Source: Bdellovibrionales bacterium (GTDB lineage Bacteria > Bdellovibrionota_G > JALEGL01 > JAGRAY01). From it: a stretch of 10,831 nucleotides of DNA. How positions within the stretch are numbered: position 1 is the first letter of the stretch; every line of letters begins with the position of its first letter. Below the pieces are notes generated by a model. That model was not told the origin of the DNA, searched no databases, and saw only the letters and a list, made by a program, of their open reading frames with translations. The stretch spans positions 1 to 10,831 of the forward strand of contig JAGRAY010000054.1 of the NCBI GenBank assembly GCA_020434375.1. The letters are read 5' to 3'. Below are positions 7,076 through 10,831 of the stretch, in pieces. Position numbers and translations under genes: made by a program.

Positions 7076-7396
7076 TTACAATGTTAAAAATCCCACCTTT
7101 GGTTTCCCGCGATGTTTGCCAAATCGCTTTCTGTGCATTCGTCGCAGCCTCCACAAAGCTCGATCGTGATGTACCATGACTTGCGCGTATGGAAGCTCAA
7201 AGCGATCGGCAATTTCGGTCAAGGTCCATCCTCTCCAAAAGTGAAGATGAGCTACTAAAAACTCAGATAAAGGCAGAACATGGACTTTGCGTGCAACAAA
7301 GTTACGCTCTTTGGCTGAGTAGTGGTTTTTCCGAAAAGATTTACGCTTTAGCGTTGTTGGAAAAGATATGGTCCCGCGAATTGTTTCAACATTCAC
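7076..7396 (-). CDS. Sigma-70 region 4-like HTH DNA-binding protein
   Basis: This is a small, very basic probable transcription regulator at the head of the T4SS operon. It has 106 residues. After a basic N-terminus (about 17-40), residues 41-86 have the pattern of a sigma-70 region 4 helix-turn-helix. LPLSEFLVAHLHFWRGW (41-57) leads into TLTEIADRFELP (58-69), then VMVHHDRALWRLRR (73-86). This parallels the usual region 4 layout of LP-x-R, (S/T)-x-x-EIA-x-x-L, and V-(K/R)-x-x-x-x-RA-x-x-x-LR. No region 2 is present, so it is not a full sigma factor; a DNA-binding regulator or a relic is likelier. The C-terminus is rich in K, R and G. The start is GTG, overlapping the stop of the upstream 19-codon ORF as GTGA, and has no good Shine-Dalgarno of its own. 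The next gene begins 22 bases after its stop. Confidence 0.75.
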   Translation of the reverse strand: MNVETIRGTISFPTTLKRKSFRKNHYSAKERNFVARKVHVLPLSEFLVAHLHFWRGWTLTEIADRFELPYAQVMVHHDRALWRLRRMHRKRFGKHRGKPKVGFLTL

Positions 7397-7452
7397 CTCA
7401 AAGAATTTAAGTTAAATGTTGAACTGTCCCACCAAGAATTACTCTTGATCAT
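7393..7452 (-). CDS. 19-codon leader ORF coupled to the HTH gene
   Basis: This is a short ORF encoding MIKSNSWWDSSTFNLNSLR. It is preceded by an exceptionally strong purine-rich site, GAGGAGGAGAA, directly before its ATG on the minus strand. Its TGA overlaps the GTG start of the HTH gene as GTGA, the same coupling used elsewhere in this operon. The HTH gene's own start has no convincing Shine-Dalgarno, so ribosomes loaded here probably deliver its translation. The peptide has a WW pair and no signal sequence. It could be a leader that sets the level of the regulator, or a tiny functional protein. Codons, Shine-Dalgarno and overlap are seen; translation is inferred. Confidence 0.6.
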   Translation of the reverse strand: MIKSNSWWDSSTFNLNSLR

Positions 7453-7540
7453 TTCTCCTCCTCTTAAAATATTTAATTGCGCTTTGCAATAAAAAAAATA
7501 AAAAAATCAATTTTTTTATAATTCAGTACAGAAGCATATT
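7453..7540 (-). promoter_or_regulatory. AT-rich upstream region of the T4SS operon
   Basis: This stretch precedes the leader ORF and must hold the promoter if the operon starts here. It contains an A8-T-A7 run (7491-7506) and a T7 run (7511-7517), typical of bent DNA. A short inverted repeat, ATTGC-N5-GCAAT (7476-7490), lies near the Shine-Dalgarno. A TATAAA hexamer occurs on the minus strand at 7515-7520, but no acceptable -35 lies at the right distance, so I do not name a promoter. The short repeat could be an operator. Confidence 0.4.
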
Positions 7541-7693
7541 TTATGCCAATCCCAGTGGTGCTTTGTGATACCGAGTGATGTTGGTTAATGGATTCAAACG
7601 GGGTGAATACTTAGATAAGTAAATGTGTTGAGCCATTTTGATACTGAGCAAGCAGTTTAGAACTTTACGGGGTGCGACTTTTAATAACGTTTA
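7541..7693 (-). pseudogene. Remnant of an IS630/Tc1-mariner-type transposase C-terminus
   Basis: A stop-to-stop frame of 49 codons reads, at residues 28-43, YSPRLNPLTNITRYHK. This closely parallels the end motif of IS630/Tc1-mariner DDE transposases, typically a YSP-x-LNPIE-N-W-LK block in which the glutamate is the third catalytic acid. Seven residues of the YSP-LNP core and the N-I-x-R-Y-x-K spacing agree. The catalytic Glu is Thr here, and the following Trp is also Thr. No start codon or upstream DDE domain is present; the AbiEii gene ends 22 bases before the frame begins. It is therefore a dead fragment, not a working element. No terminal inverted repeats or target duplication could be made out. 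Neighbour evidence for mobility fits: a T4SS on one side and an AbiE pair on the other. Confidence 0.55.
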
Positions 7694-7714
7694 TGCGACA
7701 AGCGTGAGACAGGA

Positions 7715-8767
7715 TTACTTGTTAAATTGTTTTTCGAAGGATTGAATTTCACTTAGAATATTCTTCCAGCTTGGAATCTCACCATAAATCATATCTGACA
7801 TTTGGCGATAATCTTTTTCAAGTTGATCTACAACTTCAGCTTGAGGAATAAGTCTTAAAGCCTCTTTCTCAGCTGCCTCGTAGTTTGCCCATTTGGCTGG
7901 GTAGTAAAGCATTTTATGTTGGGCCACTTTGCTTAGAAGGTCTTTGTTTTCTAAAGCGATGTCTTTTGCTTCGGAGTTGAGTAAGCGATAAAAATCGTAA
8001 AAGTGTCTGGATTGTCGTGTTGGAACGATTTTTCCTTCTGGATAGTGCGCGTACATATGAAGGATTGTGGCTTTCTCCCAAAATGTTCGTTCCACATTTA
8101 GGGTTCGAATATTTGTGTCCATGTCGGTTAAAATGTCGGTTTTTAATTCGGTGACGTACGGGGTGATGGTGTAAATGCCCACAGGCCAGTGTTCGGCTCT
8201 TGCGCCCATTTCGATTTTAATAGAACTCTTGACATAGGTTGGGCTGGCTTCAATGATCTTGGGGTATTCGAAAATCAATGATTGTTGGTCAGGGTCGTCG
8301 GGATCTATTTTGAGTACCCAAGAGTACTCACTCGGAATGATCGAAGAAATTTCTTTTTCCAACATGGTTTGGAGCGTGTTTTGCACATAGGTACGACAAG
8401 CATCTCCGAGATCTTTAATCAGAGCTTGGCGTTTTTTATTGCTCGGAGCATTGGCAGGATCTAATTCGCCATGAAATCCCAAAAATGACTTTTCTATCGA
8501 TAAATCGATATCCTCGGAAAATCGTTCAATTAAGCCAAAGACTTTGGAGAGCGAAGTGCCACCTTTAAAAGTCAAATGCTTGTTAAGCTCATCTAAAGAA
8601 AAAAGTGTTTTGAGAGTCCAGCACACCCAAAAATCTTTTTCGATCATGTGGGTGGGTAGGTTGATTTTGCTGGCCGTCTGTTCGTAGTACAGCTTTTGAG
8701 TTTTGGGATCTGCTTGTATGAACCGGTTCAAGAGAGCACATCCTCTCGAATGATTTGAGTAATCCAT
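7715..8767 (-). CDS. abiEii: AbiEii-type nucleotidyltransferase toxin
   Basis: This is the toxin half of an AbiE-type type IV toxin-antitoxin/abortive-infection pair, a DNA-polymerase-beta-like nucleotidyltransferase. It has 350 residues. EKDFWVCWTLKTLF (43-56) is the family's N-terminal block. Motif I is FKGGTSLSK (67-75), and SEDIDLS (84-90) supplies the catalytic Asp pair. IKIEMGAR (183-190) gives the next acidic strand. ERTFWEKATILH (226-237) and SRHFYDFYRL (253-262) are the conserved C-terminal motifs, so all active-site features look intact. The gene is coupled to the antitoxin gene. The ATG at 8767 overlaps the antitoxin by 40 bases and lacks a Shine-Dalgarno. A TTG at 8731 would overlap the antitoxin stop as TTGA, follow AGAGG, and begin LNRFIQAD, which looks more like the usual N-terminus. 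I consider that start at least as likely (338 residues). No terminator is visible after it. Confidence 0.9.
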   Translation of the reverse strand: MDYSNHSRGCALLNRFIQADPKTQKLYYEQTASKINLPTHMIEKDFWVCWTLKTLFSLDELNKHLTFKGGTSLSKVFGLIERFSEDIDLSIEKSFLGFHGELDPANAPSNKKRQALIKDLGDACRTYVQNTLQTMLEKEISSIIPSEYSWVLKIDPDDPDQQSLIFEYPKIIEASPTYVKSSIKIEMGARAEHWPVGIYTITPYVTELKTDILTDMDTNIRTLNVERTFWEKATILHMYAHYPEGKIVPTRQSRHFYDFYRLLNSEAKDIALENKDLLSKVAQHKMLYYPAKWANYEAAEKEALRLIPQAEVVDQLEKDYRQMSDMIYGEIPSWKNILSEIQSFEKQFNK

Positions 8768-9330
8768 GCTGGAGCTAAGTGAGCATCTAATTTCAACCTT
8801 TTGATGTCTTTTTGGGTCAGTTTTCTCGTGAGAGTTTTGATCACAGTAGGAGTCATATGATCTTTCCCCAAATATCTCAATGCCTGAATAACCAGGCCTG
8901 AAATGCTTCCTGCAGTTTTCATATTTTTAGCCGTGGTTTTGCGAAAAATAATTTGTCGTTTTCCGATTGTAATTTTTGAAGATTTGCCGTCGGTTAGATA
9001 AATTACTTTTCCTGGTACTTGTTCGGATAGCCCCAAAAGATTAGCTGCGTATGCGCCTCCAGGCTGAATACGGATTTGATCTCGCTCGGCGATAGCACGA
9101 GCTACTTTGTCCAAGTCGGGCGCAATGGTTCCTAAATCTTTATGGATGCTTGGATAGTCGTATATGCCAAACGCTAATCTTCGAATTTTGCCTTTTTTTT
9201 CAAGGTTGGAGAGGGATTTTCGGATAATTGTATTATTTCCAAGGTCAGAAAAATGACTTGGAGTAAAGCTCCAACCCCTTCCTTTCCCATATATACGACT
9301 TATTACTTTATTTTCAATAGTTTGAGACAT
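8728..9330 (-). CDS. abiEi: DUF6088 / AbiEi-like antitoxin
   Basis: This is the antitoxin and probable autorepressor of the AbiE pair. It has 200 residues. The N-terminal winged-helix region (about 8-60) contains GWSFTPSHFSDLG (19-31) and then KSLSNLEKKGKIRRLAFGIY (38-57), the classic ending of this wing. It is followed by AANLLGLSEQVPGKVIYLTD (95-114) and a basic TIGKRQIIFRKTT segment (121-133). This order is characteristic of DUF6088 proteins, which sit directly before AbiEii toxins. In studied AbiE systems, the AbiEi antitoxin represses its own promoter through inverted repeats. The matching operator candidate lies just upstream here. AGGA is placed six bases before the ATG on the minus strand. 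Its 3' end overlaps the toxin gene. Confidence 0.88.
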   Translation of the reverse strand: MSQTIENKVISRIYGKGRGWSFTPSHFSDLGNNTIIRKSLSNLEKKGKIRRLAFGIYDYPSIHKDLGTIAPDLDKVARAIAERDQIRIQPGGAYAANLLGLSEQVPGKVIYLTDGKSSKITIGKRQIIFRKTTAKNMKTAGSISGLVIQALRYLGKDHMTPTVIKTLTRKLTQKDIKRLKLDAHLAPAWITQIIREDVLS

Positions 9331-9336
9331 TTAAGT

Positions 9337-9340
9337 TCCT
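9337..9340 (-). promoter_or_regulatory. Ribosome binding site of the AbiEi-like gene
   Basis: AGGA on the minus strand lies six bases before the ATG at 9330. It supports that start rather than an internal one. Confidence 0.5.
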
Positions 9341-9345
9341 AATAA

Positions 9346-9377
9346 TATTCACAAATATAGACTATTATTTGTGAATA
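9346..9377. promoter_or_regulatory. Perfect 12-bp inverted repeat, candidate AbiEi operator
   Basis: TATTCACAAATA (9346-9357) and its exact reverse complement TATTTGTGAATA (9366-9377) flank an eight-base spacer. It begins 16 bases upstream of the antitoxin start codon. The arms are about 20 bp apart centre to centre, two helical turns, which suits a dimeric winged-helix repressor bound on one face. It overlaps the candidate AbiE promoter. Autorepression through inverted repeats is known for AbiE systems; that this is the site here is inference. Confidence 0.7.
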
Positions 9378-9382
9378 GAAAA
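9354..9382 (-). promoter_or_regulatory. Candidate promoter of the AbiE pair
   Basis: On the minus strand TTTTCT (9377-9382) is followed after 17 bases by TATATT (9354-9359). The -10 matches sigma-70 consensus at five of six positions, the -35 only at three. Both the spacer and the -10 lie within the 12-bp inverted repeat, so a bound repressor would block polymerase. Transcription would begin near 9347, giving a leader of about 17 bases with AGGA before the start codon. Confidence 0.4.
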
Positions 9383-9473
9383 GAAAGAATTTTGAATATA
9401 AAGTTGAGTTTAAGCAGGTTTATGAAAATAAGAATATAAATAGCTTGACAAATGAATTGTTTGAACTTGCAAG

Positions 9474-10670
9474 GTGCCTGTAAAATTTGATATAGCGCAT
9501 ATTGTCATGTGTGTAAGTAAACAACAGTGGAGGGTTGTCGAAGGGTTATTATTAAGTTTGTTTTTTACGTTATCTTCCTGTGGCTTGGGTCAAAAAGTCG
9601 AAGGGGTGGATACAAGAAACACGGAAAACGAAGTTATCGAGGAGTTAACTTCAGCACTCAATATTCTGGGCGGCAATGATCAAACAGGCATTATCAATAC
9701 TTCGTTGCCAGAGCCACTGCAAGTTCAGGTCATCGATTCAGATGGCAATCCAGTGGTTGATACTGAAATTCAATTTGTCGTTGAATCTGGAAGTGCACAA
9801 GTCACGGCTTCCACGCAAACAAACTCAGAAGGCGTAGCGGAATCTTTGGTTACATTGGGCAATCAAGCTCAAGAAATTACGATTAAAGCGATTTGGGTAT
9901 CTAAATCAAAAGAAGTCGAGTTCAAAGCGTATTCCAGTACCGCTTTGCTTCAAGTATTACAAAGTCCAGGTATGAATGGTACGTCGGGTTGTGCCGGTGA
10001 ATCGAGTGATTATGGCGAACCATTTGTGCTTCAGTTACTTGGTTCTCAAAATCAATCTGTTAGCAATACCGAAGTGGTAGTCAAAATTTCAAATGGATCT
10101 CTGGACCAAGGTCCATATGAAGCTTCAAAAACATATCAAACCAACGACCAGGGAGAAATCCAATTTCAGGTGACGGCGGGAGATGTTTCTGGAGATAACT
10201 ATGATTCAGATGTTGTAATTACCGTAGACGTTCCCAGTATTTCGAATGTTCCGCCGGTCGTAGTCAATTTGGATGTTACGAAGAACAAATACTTATTGCC
10301 GCTTTCGGCTCCGTTTCAATACTCTGTGGGGACCGTTGGAGTTAACTTCTGGACATTCAACTTCTCGGTTCAGATTAAAGAGGAATGCAATAAACCTGCA
10401 AAGAATGAAATCGTAACATTCGATAAACGTCATAGTGTTCCTCCTGCGCCACCATGCACATGGCGATCAGAAAATTGGCAAATTGTGGATTGGTCTTTTT
10501 TCGATAGTGTTGAAACCGATAATGAAGGTATTGCAACATTAACAACTGAGTTAATGGTTTTGTATCCACCTTCTCAGTGGGCGTTTCCATTTTTACATCA
10601 AATTCGAGCCACAGCCGTAGGAACTCAAAGTACGGTATTTGAAGCCTCCACCGAGGCCTGTAAGGAATAA
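9474..10670 (+). CDS. Lipoprotein with three invasin/Big_1-like Ig domains
   Basis: This is a probable surface or periplasmic lipoprotein of unknown partner. The frame opens with GTG (398 residues), but neither that codon nor the ATG at 9507 has a clear Shine-Dalgarno. Starting at the ATG would give a normal lipoprotein signal: core LLLSLFFTL, lipobox LSSC, lipidated Cys 36 in long numbering (25 in short). The ATG is my preference. Three Ig-like domains follow (about 79-155, 177-268, 290-392). Each carries the Big_1 signature strand-turn: TNSEGVAESLVTLG (116-129), TNDQGEIQFQVTAG (223-236) and TDNEGIATLTTELM (348-361). The first domain also has the typical VxDxxGNPV stretch (86-94). The second and third domains are divergent. 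Later cysteines (173, 305, 328, 396) could form disulfides. The kinase gene starts two bases after the stop, so the pair is probably an operon. Confidence 0.75.
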   Translation: MPVKFDIAHIVMCVSKQQWRVVEGLLLSLFFTLSSCGLGQKVEGVDTRNTENEVIEELTSALNILGGNDQTGIINTSLPEPLQVQVIDSDGNPVVDTEIQFVVESGSAQVTASTQTNSEGVAESLVTLGNQAQEITIKAIWVSKSKEVEFKAYSSTALLQVLQSPGMNGTSGCAGESSDYGEPFVLQLLGSQNQSVSNTEVVVKISNGSLDQGPYEASKTYQTNDQGEIQFQVTAGDVSGDNYDSDVVITVDVPSISNVPPVVVNLDVTKNKYLLPLSAPFQYSVGTVGVNFWTFNFSVQIKEECNKPAKNEIVTFDKRHSVPPAPPCTWRSENWQIVDWSFFDSVETDNEGIATLTTELMVLYPPSQWAFPFLHQIRATAVGTQSTVFEASTEACKE

Positions 10671-10672
10671 CC

Positions 10673-10831
10673 ATGAAAAAGATTGGTCCTTACCAAATAG
10701 AAGAACCCATAGCTCTTGGGGGAATGGCAGAGGTTTACAAAGCACGTAAACCTCTGCATGATGGTGGTCGAAAAATTGTAGCGATAAAACGTATTCGTTC
10801 TAAATTTTCTGATGATCCAGAGTTTCGGGAA
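10673..10831 (+). CDS. Ser/Thr protein kinase, N-terminal fragment
   Basis: This is the first 53 codons of a eukaryotic-type (Hanks) Ser/Thr protein kinase; the gene runs off the right edge. After a short lead (GPYQIEEPIAL), the glycine-rich ATP loop reads GGMAEVYKA (16-24). The ATP-binding lysine follows in VAIKRI (36-41, Lys 39), and the beginning of the C-helix region is SDDPEFRE. The catalytic loop and activation segment lie outside the window, so activity cannot be judged. AAGGA, inside the end of the lipoprotein gene, serves as the Shine-Dalgarno, and the ATG follows the upstream stop after two bases. GGMAEVY-type loops are common in deltaproteobacterial kinases, which suggests but does not prove the host group. 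The kinase may signal in response to, or regulate, the co-transcribed lipoprotein. Confidence 0.92.
   Translation, partial: MKKIGPYQIEEPIALGGMAEVYKARKPLHDGGRKIVAIKRIRSKFSDDPEFRE

Noticed and set aside
7476..7506. Terminator made of the ATTGC/GCAAT hairpin next to the A tracts
   Set aside because: The stem is only 5 bp, and on the minus strand the T-rich run comes before the stem. On the plus strand the stem is followed by A residues, not T.
7566..7674. Two box pairs, TGATAC-(C/T)-GAG and ACGGGGTG, each occurring twice in the same order about 70 bases apart
   Set aside because: The spacing differs between copies (32 and 28 bases), the sequence between them does not match, and the region is better explained as a transposase remnant. 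Probably coincidence.
9445..9473. TTGACA as the -35 of a promoter for the lipoprotein gene
   Set aside because: The hexamer at 9445-9450 is perfect, but no -10-like sequence lies 16-18 bases downstream. Another pair, TTGTTT and TAAAAT (9457-9462 and 9481-9486), is possible but weak.
10375..10674. Minus-strand ORF of 99 codons
   Set aside because: It is a shadow of the lipoprotein gene in the reverse strand, with no recognisable motif.

Overview
The window looks like a mobile or recently mobile region in a Gram-negative bacterium. A Gram-negative host is indicated by a pilin, a TraK-like secretion channel subunit and a lipoprotein. The N-terminus of a Ser/Thr protein kinase with a GGMAEVYKA loop, placed directly after an invasin-type Ig-repeat lipoprotein, recalls deltaproteobacterial groups (Myxococcota, Bdellovibrionota and relatives). 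That placement is an inference; nothing here fixes the taxon. Base composition looks moderate, somewhat below 50% GC by eye.

Positions 2-7452, minus strand: one tightly packed conjugative type IV secretion (T4SS) operon, read right to left. The order is a 19-codon leader ORF, a small sigma-70-region-4-like DNA-binding protein, an unrecognised 107-residue protein, VirB2 (pilin), VirB3, VirB4 (ATPase), VirB5/TrbJ, VirB6/TrbL, VirB8/TraE, VirB9/TraK and VirB10/TraB. Most junctions overlap by 1-4 bases (ATGA, GTGA, TTGA), so translation is probably coupled throughout. Two junctions differ: a 22-base gap before the 107-residue gene and a 23-base virB3/virB4 overlap. VirB1, VirB7, VirB11, VirD4 and a relaxase are not seen; the operon may continue to the left of the window. 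The gene order is P-type, but the VirB8-VirB9-VirB10 block looks like F-type TraE-TraK-TraB, and the VirB9 protein has a TraK-like rather than a classical VirB9 C-terminus. A perfect 13-bp stem-loop sits early in virB3, just downstream of the pilin gene.

Positions 7453-7714: an AT-rich leader with long A/T tracts and, on the minus strand, a decayed transposase tail with a recognisable IS630/Tc1-mariner end motif.

Positions 7715-9382, minus strand: an AbiE-type toxin-antitoxin/phage-defence pair, with a DUF6088/AbiEi-like antitoxin upstream and an AbiEii nucleotidyltransferase toxin downstream. A perfect 12-bp inverted repeat lies over the probable promoter and is a good candidate for the autoregulatory operator.

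Positions 9474-10831, plus strand: a divergently transcribed lipoprotein with three probable invasin/Big_1-like Ig domains, followed two bases later by the start of a Ser/Thr protein kinase that runs off the window.

Taken together, the T4SS would move DNA or protein between cells, the AbiE pair would stabilise or defend the element, and the IS remnant marks past transposition at the join between them. The lipoprotein-kinase pair may be the flanking chromosome or more cargo.
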